64,000 nucleotides of DNA. Source: Ahrensia sp. (GTDB lineage: Bacteria > Pseudomonadota > Alphaproteobacteria > Rhizobiales > Rhizobiaceae). Position numbers and translations under genes: made by a program. Location: assembly GCA_002706335.1 (NCBI GenBank), contig PAKZ01000005.1:1-64000 (forward strand), in the 5' to 3' direction. Positions 1 through 7,544 of this stretch are shown in pieces; position 1 is the stretch's first letter, and each line of letters begins with the position of its first letter. The notes below the pieces were generated by a model. That model was given only the letters and a program-made list of their open reading frames with translations. It was not told the DNA's origin and ran no database searches.

Positions 1-182
1 CGCAACCTCTGCGCGAACACCAGGAACCGTCCCTTTCCCAGGCTGTCGGTTCTAGACCCGGCTTCCAATGAAAGGACACGAAAAGGGTAAGCGATGGCGG
101 AGGAAGGTGGACAGGATTTGTGTGGATTGGCCGGATTTCGGGGATTTGCGGCGGGGGCTATCCAACGCTGAGCCATGCGTGG

Positions 183-203
183 TCCTCGGGATTAACCCGA
201 GGA
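183..203. repeat. REP-like palindrome, isolated copy
   Basis: Eight-base arms TCCTCGGG and CCCGAGGA around a 5-nt loop (attaa). The arms are the same as in the palindromes that flank the GIY-YIG genes further right, but the loop and flanks differ. No gene is seen in 1-243; short frames there are judged to be shadows. Confidence 0.75.
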
Positions 204-243
204 TCAACGGCCAGAAGGCGCCGGACGCAACAGCCGCTCGGTC

Positions 244-519
244 TCACTTTTTGCCGTGGCCGAAGCCGGAGCGGCCCTTGAGGAATTTCTCCATGTCCTT
301 CTTCTCGATCGCCTTGTCGCGCGAGATGAGCCAGGCCCCGGCGCACAGGCCGATCAGCGCGGCCGCGCCGACGCCGATGGCGAGCGTGGTGTCGGTATTC
401 TGGCGGCGGCGGTCGAACAGGCCAAGCGAGGGGAGGCTGGAGCGGGACGGCAGGTAATCGGCGAATGTGTCGCGGTCCGGGAGATGGTCGCGGTACTTGC
501 GGGGCAGGTTCCAGTTCAT
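244..519 (-). CDS. Small single-pass membrane protein of unknown function
   Basis: A 91-residue protein with a strong ribosome binding site (AGGAGG, 5 bases before the ATG). Residues 1-40 are polar and rich in Arg, Asp, Ser and Pro. A hydrophobic segment at about 46-65 (LAIGVGAAALIGLCAGAWLI) should form one membrane helix, followed by a Lys-rich tail ending in a Gly/Lys stretch (GHGKK). The basic tail suggests the C-terminus is cytoplasmic. Small proteins of this shape are common in Hyphomicrobiales, but I do not recognise a named family and give no function. The neighbours are repeats on the right, so no operon context helps. The start is well supported by the RBS. Confidence 0.7.
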   Translation of the reverse strand: MNWNLPRKYRDHLPDRDTFADYLPSRSSLPSLGLFDRRRQNTDTTLAIGVGAAALIGLCAGAWLISRDKAIEKKDMEKFLKGRSGFGHGKK

Positions 520-721
520 GAGGGCCTCCTGGGTTTTTGGGTCTCGAACGGAGAATGTTCGGGGAGGCGAAGGGGTTCCCGGTGGTGGGGGATAGGTTTG
601 CGATTGGCGGTGATGCTCATACCACCCGCTGGCATTCTCGCGTTCCGGCCGGCAAACGATTCACTGGATCGTTTGCTTTTCGGCCTCCTCACCCGAGGAC
701 CCATTCCGTGAAGCTCGAACG

Positions 722-1012
722 ATGGGCGGTTATATCTACATGCCGGCGAGCAAGAAAGGCGGCACGATCTATATCGGCGTCACCGCCGACCTGTTGCAGC
801 GGGTGTACGACCACAAGCAACGCATCAACAAGAAGGCCTTCACCTCGCAATATGGCGCTGTCCGGCTCGTCTGGTACGAGGAATATGACGACATCACCGA
901 CGCGATCCAGCGCGAGAAATCGCTGAAGCGCTGGCGGCGGCAATGGAAGATCGAGCTGATCGAGGCGATGAACCCGGACTGGAGCGAGCTTTACGGCGGA
1001 ATGGGGTGGTGA
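722..1012 (+). CDS. GIY-YIG family small endonuclease (copy 1)
   Basis: A 96-residue single-domain GIY-YIG protein of the YhbQ/UPF0213 type. The paired motif reads GGYIYM (residues 2-7) and IYIGVT (16-21), followed by QRVYDHK with the conserved Arg, a YGAVRLVWYEE segment, a helix DAIQREKSLKRWRR with the likely metal-binding Glu, and NPDW near the end. Family members cut or nick DNA; many are uncharacterised. The coding sequence starts inside the repeated flank (gaagctcgaacgATGGGCGG), so gene and repeat move together. No clear Shine-Dalgarno is seen. It is 94% identical to the copy at 1245, with 6 substitutions. This copy keeps the first-motif Tyr (Y4), so it is the better candidate for an active enzyme. 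Confidence 0.85.
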   Translation: MGGYIYMPASKKGGTIYIGVTADLLQRVYDHKQRINKKAFTSQYGAVRLVWYEEYDDITDAIQREKSLKRWRRQWKIELIEAMNPDWSELYGGMGW

Positions 1013-1045
1013 GTGGTCTGCGTTATCGCGCGCGGCGCGGACACT

Positions 1046-1080
1046 ACGGAATGGATCCTCGGGTCAAGCCCGAGGATGAC
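1046..1080 (-). repeat. 35-bp terminal repeat, right end of unit 1
   Basis: Contains the palindrome ATCCTCGGG-tcaag-CCCGAGGAT (1055-1077). As its reverse complement it matches 1198-1232 at 34 of 35 positions. The partner at the left of unit 1 survives only as its inner 19 bases (691-709). Confidence 0.85.
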
Positions 1081-1197
1081 GGAGGAGGGGATGGGCTTTG
1101 AGGCTAGTCTCGGACTTTGGCGATTTACCCCATCAACTTTCCATGGTTCGCGGCCGGTCACCGATATCGGCGATTAGCGCTATACGCCCCCCAAGTC

Positions 1198-1232
1198 GTC
1201 ATCCTCGGGCTTGACCCGAGGACCCATTCCGT
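1198..1232 (+). repeat. 35-bp terminal inverted repeat, left end of unit 2
   Basis: Perfect 35/35 inverted partner of 1569-1603. The core is a REP-like palindrome TCCTCGGG-cttga-CCCGAGGA at 1202-1222, followed by an asymmetric inner part (CCCATTCCGT) that runs into the leader of the nuclease gene. Confidence 0.9.
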
Positions 1233-1244
1233 GAAGCTCGAACG

Positions 1245-1535
1245 ATGGGCGGTAATGTCTACATGCTGGCGAGCAAGAAAGGCGGCACGATCTATATCGG
1301 CGTCACCGCCGACCTGTCGCAGCGCGTTTTCGACCACAAGCAACGCATCAACAAGAAGGCCTTCACCTCTCAATATGGCGCGGTTCGGCTGGTCTGGTAC
1401 GAGGAATATGACGACATCACCGACGCGATCCAGCGCGAGAAATCGCTGAAACGCTGGCGGCGGCAATGGAAGATCGAGCTGATCGAGGCGACGAATCCGG
1501 ACTGGAGCGAGCTTTACGGCGGAATGGGGTGGTGA
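1245..1535 (+). CDS. GIY-YIG family small endonuclease (copy 2)
   Basis: A 96-residue paralogue of the protein at 722. Differences are Y4N, I5V, P8L, L25S, Y29F and M83T. The rest is identical, including IYIGVT and NPDW. The first motif reads GGNVYM, so the first aromatic residue of the GIY half is Asn; the second Tyr of that motif (Y6) remains. Loss of the first aromatic may weaken activity, but that is inference. The gene sits between perfect 35-bp inverted repeats (1198-1232 and 1569-1603), an arrangement like a tiny mobile unit or like a REP with its associated transposase, though the protein is not a Y1/HUH transposase. Confidence 0.85.
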   Translation: MGGNVYMLASKKGGTIYIGVTADLSQRVFDHKQRINKKAFTSQYGAVRLVWYEEYDDITDAIQREKSLKRWRRQWKIELIEATNPDWSELYGGMGW

Positions 1536-1568
1536 GTGGTCTGCGTTATCGCGTGCGGCGCGACCACT

Positions 1569-1603
1569 ACGGAATGGGTCCTCGGGTCAAGCCCGAGGAT
1601 GAC
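1569..1603 (-). repeat. 35-bp terminal inverted repeat, right end of unit 2
   Basis: Reverse complement of 1198-1232 with no mismatch. Contains the palindrome TCCTCGGG-tcaag-CCCGAGGA (1579-1599). The distance between the outer ends of the pair is 406 bp. Confidence 0.9.
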
Positions 1604-1714
1604 GGAGGAGGGGATGGGCTTTGAGGCTAGTCTCGGACTTTGGCGATCCGCCGGATTGCTTTCGCCGCTTCCGGTTTGCCACGGATATCGGCGATTAGCG
1701 CTTTGCGCTCAAGG

Positions 1715-1740
1715 TCATCATTCTCGGGCTTGACCCGAGC
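1715..1740 (+). repeat. Truncated REP-like palindrome next to the HEPN gene
   Basis: CTCGGG-cttga-CCCGAG at 1723-1739, preceded by tcatcat. It resembles a left terminal repeat cut off after CCCGAG. Ten bases later the stop codon of the leftward HEPN gene begins, so the HEPN/DUF5343 pair abuts the repeat. Confidence 0.7.
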
Positions 1741-1749
1741 AAGACGAAA

Positions 1750-2340
1750 CTAGAATCCCACCTGTTTCCTCCAGTCGGAAACGTACTGTTCGAGGCGTGC
1801 AAACTCGCTTTGGAGGAGCAGCCGATTGTGCGCAACGAAGTTTCGCGCCTGTTCAATTTCGTCAAAGCGCTGCTTAAGCCAGTGCTGCGAAGGTACTAGA
1901 TCTGAGAAGCTCTCCCAGTTCGCGATTATGATATCGGATAGGTGGCCGAGTTCAACGTATTGAAGAAGATCGCCTTTTTCGCCTTCTAACCACGTATTCC
2001 TAATTGCCTTTTCCATACGGCCATCAGCAAAAGAACGAATTTTCGGTGGTACCACTTTATCCCACCAGTTTATCCCTTCATTCTCGGTCAAACGCTCCTT
2101 AATGAGTTGCCTCACAGAGTTTTCAAAGCAAAACAGCAATCCATAAAGTCGTAGCATCCGCATCGCATTGTTACGTAGTTCAATAGGAAATGGAGCTAGG
2201 TTTTCTTCTAACAGGCTTCGCTCTGCACTTGATTGGTCTGCGCCGACACGAATTCCTGATCTTCGAAAGCGCTCTGCATCGGCTTCAAACATTATTGTCT
2301 TGAAAAGCCATTCCCTCAGATTACCATCCGTGTCATTCAC
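1750..2340 (-). CDS. Swt1-like HEPN domain protein, putative RNase
   Basis: About 196 residues. The C-terminal half is helical and ends with QARNFVAHNRLLL, where R167 and H172 (numbered from the TTG at 2343) form the Rx4H motif of HEPN ribonucleases, with the usual polar residue right after Arg. The overall pattern (a WDKVVPPKI segment, then an LGHLSDIIIANW helix) fits the Swt1-type HEPN proteins. HEPN proteins of this kind act as RNases in toxin-antitoxin and phage defence systems; the role here is inferred. The gene overlaps the end of the upstream DUF5343-like gene by 8 bases (GTG start at 2340; TTG at 2343 is possible), so the two are surely co-transcribed. Base composition is visibly more AT-rich than the flanks, pointing to transfer. 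Confidence 0.75.
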   Translation of the reverse strand: MNDTDGNLREWLFKTIMFEADAERFRRSGIRVGADQSSAERSLLEENLAPFPIELRNNAMRMLRLYGLLFCFENSVRQLIKERLTENEGINWWDKVVPPKIRSFADGRMEKAIRNTWLEGEKGDLLQYVELGHLSDIIIANWESFSDLVPSQHWLKQRFDEIEQARNFVAHNRLLLQSEFARLEQYVSDWRKQVGF

Positions 2341-2962
2341 CAAGATTTTCCCGAATTGATCTGAAAATTGCGTGATAAACCTCGATATCCTTCGTTGCTG
2401 GTAGGTGGATTTCGATGTTGTAGCGAAGCGGGATCGCTATCCCGTGTCCGGGTGTGGCGTTTTGGACATTATTTTGAGCTGGGGCTATTTCAGGCTTCTC
2501 AATATCTTTGACAGACGGAACTTCCGCTAATGATTCTTTGCGGGCGGCATCTAGATCAGCCTGTTTTAGGAGAGTGTAGAACGTGGACGCTTGAAGTTGA
2601 GCAACTTTATCGGTCACATTGTGGGTCGCTTTGAATTTTCCTTCAATAGCTCCCCGATCGGCGTCCGTTGGGTTCGCGCTTACATGAAATAGATCGCCAT
2701 ATGCCTCCAGAAGAGCTTCTCCTAATACCTTTGGGCCGTCTTGACTGCTTCGAAATAACTTATAACGCTGAGTTGGCGACCCGTTTTCATTGAGAAAACC
2801 TAAATCCTTAAGCAAAGGTATGACGCCCCGGTCATTGCTACTAGTGAATCCCAATGATTTTAGGTGATTATGGTCGAAGACTTCGGGTGCCGTGCCTTTC
2901 TGAATTTGCTGCAATATATGAGGCAAATTCTTGACGCTGACTAGATATCGTTTAGTTAGCAC
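2333..2962 (-). CDS. DUF5343-like protein, partner of the HEPN gene
   Basis: 209 residues, GTG start at 2962 with GAGG seven bases upstream. The N-terminal 130 residues (YLVSVKNLPHILQQIQKGTAPEVF, then SLGFTSSNDRGVIPLLKDLGFLNENG and TQRY) look like the winged-helix-like DUF5343 domain. The middle (about 131-180) is a low-complexity linker, and the end (IEIHLPATKDIEVYHAIFRSIRENL) is a short conserved tail. I know of no proven function for DUF5343. Proteins with this domain often sit next to HEPN or other effector genes in variable loci, so a sensor or inhibitor of the HEPN partner is a fair guess. AT-rich composition matches the HEPN gene and contrasts with nrdJ beside it. Confidence 0.7.
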   Translation of the reverse strand: MLTKRYLVSVKNLPHILQQIQKGTAPEVFDHNHLKSLGFTSSNDRGVIPLLKDLGFLNENGSPTQRYKLFRSSQDGPKVLGEALLEAYGDLFHVSANPTDADRGAIEGKFKATHNVTDKVAQLQASTFYTLLKQADLDAARKESLAEVPSVKDIEKPEIAPAQNNVQNATPGHGIAIPLRYNIEIHLPATKDIEVYHAIFRSIRENLGE

Positions 2963-3001
2963 ATTGCGCCCTCATTGTTGTTCCTTATATGTTCTATAAT
3001 G

Positions 3002-3037
3002 AATTTTTCCGCGAAGCAATAACTTCGCGGAAAAATT
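3002..3037. terminator. Bidirectional-looking stem-loop between nrdJ and the DUF5343 gene
   Basis: A perfect 15-bp stem (AATTTTTCCGCGAAG / CTTCGCGGAAAAATT) with a 6-nt loop. It lies 21 bases past the nrdJ stop. The A/T ends of the stem supply a U-run for nrdJ transcripts; for rightward transcripts there is also a U/A-rich end. Confidence 0.85.
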
Positions 3038-3057
3038 GTAAGCTATGTAATTACGCC

Positions 3058-6000
3058 TCAGCTACACCCAGACGTGCTCCCACACGTGTCGCACTTCAGG
3101 CACGTGCCGTTCCGCACCATGGTGAAGTTCGAGCATTCCGGGCACATGTCGCCGGTGTAGCCCTGCATCATTGCCTTCATGCGGCGGTCGGCTTCGAGTT
3201 TCTTCTGGTCGACGCTGGCCTCCTTTTGGGCGAGCGGCGAGAGGCCGGTGGCTTCGGCCTTGGCCTGGTCGGCCGCGGCGTCCGCTTCGGTCTCGGCCTG
3301 GAAGTCGGCCTGGCGGTCGGCATAGTCGCGCTTGAAGGCGGAGGCTTCCTCGAAGAGTTCGCCGACCGGCTTGGCCGCCGTTGCCAGCGAGGTCTTGCCG
3401 GAGGCCGACGCGATCGCCGTCACATTGGCGTTCGAGGCCTTGGGCGCGGTGGCGCGGGCAGGGGCGCCGCCGGCAGAACCGGCGGGGACATCCGACTTGC
3501 CGGAGACGACCGAGAGCTTGTGGCCGCGCGTCCAGCCGGTCGAGACGGGCTGCGTCTTGCCTTCGGAGATGCCGCGTCCGAGCGCCGTCGAGGAGAATTC
3601 CGACTGGTCGACATGGGCGAGATCGTGGCGGCCGAGATAGGAGACCGCCAGTTCGCGGAAGACATAGTCGAGGATCGACGTCGCCGACTTGATGGCGTCG
3701 TTGCCCTGGACCATGCCGGCCGGCTCGAACTTGGTGAAGACGAAGGCGTCGACATATTCCTCGAGCGGCACGCCATACTGCAGCCCGAGGGATACAGAGA
3801 TGGCGAAGTTGTTGATCAGCGCGCGGAGCGTCGACCCTTCCTTGTTCATGTCGAGGAAGATCTCGCCGAGACGGCCGTCGTCATATTCGCCGGTGCGCAG
3901 GAAGACGGTGTGGCCGCCGATCTTGGCCTTCTGGGTGTAACCCTTGCGCCGCGTCGGCAGTTTTTCCTGTTCGCGCGACACCTTCTCGATGATCCGCTCG
4001 ACGATGCGCTCGGTCACCTCGACCGCGCGGGCGGCGGCCGGGGCCTCGACGATCGCCTCGATCGCATCGTCCTCGTCGTCACTGTCCTCGATCAGCGAGG
4101 CGTTGAGCGGCTGCGAAAGCTTGGAACCGTCGCGGTAGAGGGCGTTGGCTTTCAGCGCCAGCTTCCAGGACAGCATGTAGGCCTGCTTGCAGTCATCGAC
4201 GGTGGCGTCGTTGGGCATGTTGATCGTCTTGGAGATCGCGCCCGAGATGAAGGGCTGGGCGGCGGCCATCATGCGGATGTGGCTGTCGACCGAGAGATAG
4301 CGCTTGCCGATCTTGCCGCAGGGATTGGCGCAATCGAACACAGCGTAATGCTCTTCCTTCAGGAAGGGGGCGCCTTCCAGCGTCATCGCGCCGCAAATGT
4401 GGATGTTGGCGGCCTCGATGTCAGCCTTGGAGAAGCCGATATGGGTCAGGAGGTCGAAGGCCGGATCGGAGAGCTTCTCCTCGGGCACTTCGAATTTGGC
4501 CATCTGCTCGTCGCCGACCGTCCAGCGGTTGAAGACGAACTTGATGTCGAAGGCGGATTTCAGCGCCTTGTTGATCGTGTCGATGGTTTCTTCCGAGAAG
4601 CCTTTGGCGCGCAAGGAACCCGGGTTGATGGCCGGGGCCTGGTCGAGCGTGCCGTGGCCGACGGCGTAAGCCTCGATCTCGGCGATCTCATGCTCGGAGT
4701 AACCCAGCGTGCGCAGCGCTTCCGGCACGGCGCGGTTGATGATCTTGAAGTAGCCGCCGCCGGCGAGCTTCTTGAACTTCACAAGAGCGAAGTCGGGCTC
4801 GATGCCGGTGGTGTCGCAATCCATGACGAGGCCGATCGTGCCGGTCGGCGCGATGACGGTGGCCTGGGCGTTGCGGTAGCCGTTCTTCTCGCCGAGCGCG
4901 ATCGCCTTGTCCCAGGCGGCCTTCGCACGCGCGATCATCTCGGGGTCCGGGCAGTCCTCGGCCTTGAGCGGCACGGGATTGACGGCCAGCGCCTCGTAGC
5001 CCTGCGCCTCGCCATAGGCCGCGCGGCGATGGTTCTTCATGACGCGCAGCATGTTCTTCGCGTTCGGCTTGTAGCCGGGGAAGGGGCCGAGCTCGCCGGC
5101 CATCTCGGCCGAGGTCGCATAGGCGACGCCGGTCATGACGGCGGTGAGCGCACCGCAGATGGCGCGGCCTTCGTCCGAGTCATAGGAGATGCCGGAGGTC
5201 ATCAGCAGGCCGCCGATATTGGCGTAGCCGAGGCCGAGCGTGCGGTATTTGTAGGAGAGTTCCGCGATGCGCTTCGAGGGGAACTGCGCCATCATGACGG
5301 AGACTTCCAGCACGATGGTCCACAGGCGCACGGTGTGCTCGTAGCGGTCGATGTCGAACTTGCCGGTCGCCACGTCGCGGTACTGCAGCAGGTTGATCGA
5401 CGCCAGGTTGCAGGCCGTGTCGTCGAGGAACATGTATTCCGAGCACGGGTTGGACGCCCGGATCCGGCCCTCGGCGGGGCAGGTGTGCCAGTCGTTCATC
5501 GTCGTGTTGAAATGGATGCCCGGATCGGCGGACGCCCATGCGGCGTAGCCGACGCGCTCCCACAGTTCCTTGGCCTTGACGGTCTTGGCGACCTTGCCGT
5601 CGATGCGGTTCATCAGGTTCCAATCGCCGTCGGATTCGACCGCGCGCAGGAACTCGTCCTTGACCGAGATGGAGTTGTTGGAGTTCTGGCCGGAGACGGT
5701 CAGGTAGGCTTCCGAATCCCAGTCGGTGTCGTAGGTCCTGAACTCGATGTCGGTGTAGCCCTGCTTCGCAAACTGAATCACACGCTTGATGTAATTCTCC
5801 GGAACCATTGCCTTTTTCGCCGCCTTGATCTCGCGCTTGAGGGCGGTGTTCAGCTTCGGATCGTAGCAGTCGTCATTGTCGGCCTCGCAATTGACGCAGG
5901 CTTTCATGACGGCGGTCATGTGCTTCTTGACGGTCTTGGAGCCGGTGACGAGCGCGGCGACTTTCTGCTCCTCGTTCACCTTCCAGTCGATATATTGCTC

Positions 6001-6870
6001 GATATCCGGGTGATCGATGTCGACGACGACCATCTTGGCGGCGCGGCGGGTGGTGCCGCCCGACTTGATGGCGCCGGCGGCGCGGTCGCCGATCTTCAGG
6101 AAGGACATGAGGCCCGAGGACTTGCCGCCGCCGGAAAGCTTCTCGCCTTCGCCGCGCAGTTCGGAGAAGTTGGAGCCGGTGCCCGAGCCGTATTTGAACA
6201 GGCGCGCCTCGCGCACCCACAAATCCATGATGCCGCCGTCATTGACGAGGTCGTCGCCGACGGACTGGATGAAGCAGGCATGCGGCTGCGGATGCTCGTA
6301 GGCGGAATCGGACTTCTTCAGCTTGGCCGTGAAGGGGTCGACATAGAAATGGCCCTGGCCGGGGCCGTCGATGCCATAGGCCCAATGCAGGCCGGTGTTG
6401 AACCATTGCGGGGAGTTCGGGGCGACGCGCTGGGTGGCGAGCATGTAGCAGAGCTCGTCGAAGAAGGCGCGGGCGTCTTCCTCGCCGTCGAAATAGCCGC
6501 CCTTCCAGCCCCAGTAGGTCCAGGTGCCGGCGAGACGGTCGAAGACCTGGCGGGCGTCGGTCTCGGAGCCGAAGCGCTCATCCTCGGGCAGATCGGCCAA
6601 AGCGGCCTCGTCGGGCACGGAGCGCCACAGCCATGAGGGAACGGAATTCTCCTCGACCTTCTTGAGAACGGCGGGAACGCCGGCCTTGCGGAAATATTTC
6701 TGGGCGAGGATGTCGGCTGCGACCTGTGAAAACTGCGAGGGCACATCGATGTCGTCGAGACGGAACACGATGGAGCCGTTCGGATTCTTGATCTCGCTCG
6801 TCGCCTTGCGGAAAGCGATTTCCGCGTAGGGTGACTGATCTTGCTTGGTGAAGCGGCGTTCTATGCGCAT
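3058..6870 (-). CDS. nrdJ: Adenosylcobalamin-dependent (class II) ribonucleoside-diphosphate reductase
   Basis: 1270 residues, the usual size in Hyphomicrobiales. It reduces ribonucleotides to deoxyribonucleotides using B12, without an oxygen-dependent radical subunit. Visible motifs: an N-terminal redox Cys in [11 protein letters not shown] (about residue 199), the active-site NPCSE (about 473-477) followed by [14 protein letters not shown] and CDTTGIEP (about 673-693), and a Cys-rich C-terminus with CPEC and CLKCDTCG that reads as a zinc-ribbon or redox tail. The region around 1100-1200 is a low-complexity Ala-rich linker. The ATG at 6870 gives the family's usual N-terminus. Upstream lie candidate NrdR boxes, so the gene should respond to the dNTP state. 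No nrdAB or nrdEF genes are in the window, so this may be the main aerobic reductase. No cobalamin riboswitch was recognised upstream. Confidence 0.98.
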   Translation of the reverse strand: MRIERRFTKQDQSPYAEIAFRKATSEIKNPNGSIVFRLDDIDVPSQFSQVAADILAQKYFRKAGVPAVLKKVEENSVPSWLWRSVPDEAALADLPEDERFGSETDARQVFDRLAGTWTYWGWKGGYFDGEEDARAFFDELCYMLATQRVAPNSPQWFNTGLHWAYGIDGPGQGHFYVDPFTAKLKKSDSAYEHPQPHACFIQSVGDDLVNDGGIMDLWVREARLFKYGSGTGSNFSELRGEGEKLSGGGKSSGLMSFLKIGDRAAGAIKSGGTTRRAAKMVVVDIDHPDIEQYIDWKVNEEQKVAALVTGSKTVKKHMTAVMKACVNCEADNDDCYDPKLNTALKREIKAAKKAMVPENYIKRVIQFAKQGYTDIEFRTYDTDWDSEAYLTVSGQNSNNSISVKDEFLRAVESDGDWNLMNRIDGKVAKTVKAKELWERVGYAAWASADPGIHFNTTMNDWHTCPAEGRIRASNPCSEYMFLDDTACNLASINLLQYRDVATGKFDIDRYEHTVRLWTIVLEVSVMMAQFPSKRIAELSYKYRTLGLGYANIGGLLMTSGISYDSDEGRAICGALTAVMTGVAYATSAEMAGELGPFPGYKPNAKNMLRVMKNHRRAAYGEAQGYEALAVNPVPLKAEDCPDPEMIARAKAAWDKAIALGEKNGYRNAQATVIAPTGTIGLVMDCDTTGIEPDFALVKFKKLAGGGYFKIINRAVPEALRTLGYSEHEIAEIEAYAVGHGTLDQAPAINPGSLRAKGFSEETIDTINKALKSAFDIKFVFNRWTVGDEQMAKFEVPEEKLSDPAFDLLTHIGFSKADIEAANIHICGAMTLEGAPFLKEEHYAVFDCANPCGKIGKRYLSVDSHIRMMAAAQPFISGAISKTINMPNDATVDDCKQAYMLSWKLALKANALYRDGSKLSQPLNASLIEDSDDEDDAIEAIVEAPAAARAVEVTERIVERIIEKVSREQEKLPTRRKGYTQKAKIGGHTVFLRTGEYDDGRLGEIFLDMNKEGSTLRALINNFAISVSLGLQYGVPLEEYVDAFVFTKFEPAGMVQGNDAIKSATSILDYVFRELAVSYLGRHDLAHVDQSEFSSTALGRGISEGKTQPVSTGWTRGHKLSVVSGKSDVPAGSAGGAPARATAPKASNANVTAIASASGKTSLATAAKPVGELFEEASAFKRDYADRQADFQAETEADAAADQAKAEATGLSPLAQKEASVDQKKLEADRRMKAMMQGYTGDMCPECSNFTMVRNGTCLKCDTCGSTSGCS

Positions 6871-6890
6871 GGTCTTCTAACCTTCGTCCC

Positions 6891-6906
6891 TCAATATATA
6901 GTGTGC
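6891..6906 (-). promoter_or_regulatory. Possible third NrdR-like box near the nrdJ start
   Basis: Read leftward this is acactatatattga (consensus acaCWATATWTTGtgt): the left half and core match, the right end does not. It lies about 20 bases before the nrdJ ATG and may be a degenerate site or chance. Confidence 0.4.
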
Positions 6907-7083
6907 CGGCCTGTTTGGCCAAAGCCGATTTCGCGGCGCACGATTTTCCATTCGGCCCGTAATGACGGCCCGTCCCACTCCGATTGCGCAGACGATTTCC
7001 CGCGGGAAACCCGCTCCGCACTCAACCCGTACAAATCTGATTGCCGCCCGGCTTGGTCGGTGACCTGATTCCGTTTGGTCTGG

Positions 7084-7099
7084 TCACTCTATCTTGTGT
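7084..7099. promoter_or_regulatory. NrdR box 1 (distal pair member)
   Basis: tcactctatcttgtgt, a recognisable match to the NrdR box. Its start is exactly 31 bases from the start of the second box, i.e. three helical turns, the spacing known for paired NrdR boxes. Confidence 0.65.
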
Positions 7100-7114
7100 T
7101 CAAATTAGCCGCAA

Positions 7115-7130
7115 ACACTAAATATTGTGT
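7115..7130. promoter_or_regulatory. NrdR box 2
   Basis: acactaaatattgtgt, a near-perfect NrdR box with dyad ends ACAC/GTGT. Together with 7084-7099 it makes a canonical pair about 215-260 bases upstream of nrdJ. NrdR is the ATP/dATP-sensing repressor of ribonucleotide reductase genes. Confidence 0.8.
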
Positions 7131-7544
7131 TAACCCTCATTTTCACACACTTTCAACCGAACGATCTACCCCCTGACGCGCACGCAGATTTCATGACTTG
7201 CGGTGAGCGAAATCCGCCCGGCCGCAAGGCCGAAGACTGTTACAAGTTATGGAATCGCCGGCGAGTTGTGGACATTCCGGCTGCGCGACCCCCGTCACGT
7301 ATCGGTCATAAAAAGCGACTCGGCGGGGCCGGTCAAGAGTTAGGATTCGGCAAAAGCATTAACGCAACATGTAGTGTGTGGAGATGTGGAAGACGGGGAT
7401 AACGCACAGGCGGGGTTTTCCGGCTTTCCGCAATATGCAGGGCCGCCGAAACCGGCGCGGCACGCCCCCGAAAAAAACCTGCTTGCCGGGACACGCGGCC
7501 GCTCATTAGATGCGATTTCCCGCATGTCGCGCCGTGGAGGAAAG

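Larger units (their letters stand above)
691..1181. repeat. Tandem duplication, copy 1 (REP + GIY-YIG unit)
   Basis: This stretch is repeated 523 bp downstream at 1214-1702 with only scattered changes, apart from a diverged part at 1125-1162. It holds the inner part of a left palindrome, the first GIY-YIG gene, an intact right terminal repeat (1046-1080) and a shared tail ending in gatatcggcgattagcgct. Confidence 0.85.
1214..1702. repeat. Tandem duplication, copy 2 (REP + GIY-YIG unit)
   Basis: Second copy of 691-1181, offset by 523 bp (521 at the far end). Here both terminal repeats are intact. The 1648-1683 part differs from the matching stretch of copy 1, which suggests a small replacement after duplication. 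Confidence 0.85.
6871..7544. other. Divergent intergenic region nrdJ / spermidine-synthase-like gene
   Basis: 674 bases without a convincing gene. It carries three NrdR-like boxes (listed separately). A frame open from 7374 enters the downstream gene but lacks a good ribosome binding site and its first 57 codons do not look conserved, so it was not used as a start. GC is lower around 7080-7140, consistent with a promoter. Confidence 0.6.

Noticed and set aside
68-711. Several overlapping short frames (68-457, 256-711, 537-926)
   Set aside because: They overlap the leftward 91-residue protein or the first GIY-YIG gene in other frames, have no RBS, and read as shadows.
2989-6636. A 1215-codon rightward open frame antisense to nrdJ
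   Set aside because: Codon bias of a GC-rich gene leaves the opposite strand open. The frame lacks any recognised domain and its predicted protein has a composition typical of antisense shadows (rich in Gly, Arg, Asp, Val, Leu).
6871-7130. Cobalamin riboswitch upstream of nrdJ
   Set aside because: B12-dependent enzymes can be under a cobalamin riboswitch, but no B12-box-like sequence was recognised; NrdR boxes explain control.
7374-7544. N-terminal extension of the spermidine-synthase-like protein to 7374
   Set aside because: No ribosome binding site at 7374, while GGAGG precedes the ATG at 7545. The added 57 residues are Pro/Gly/Arg-rich and unlike the family's N-terminus.
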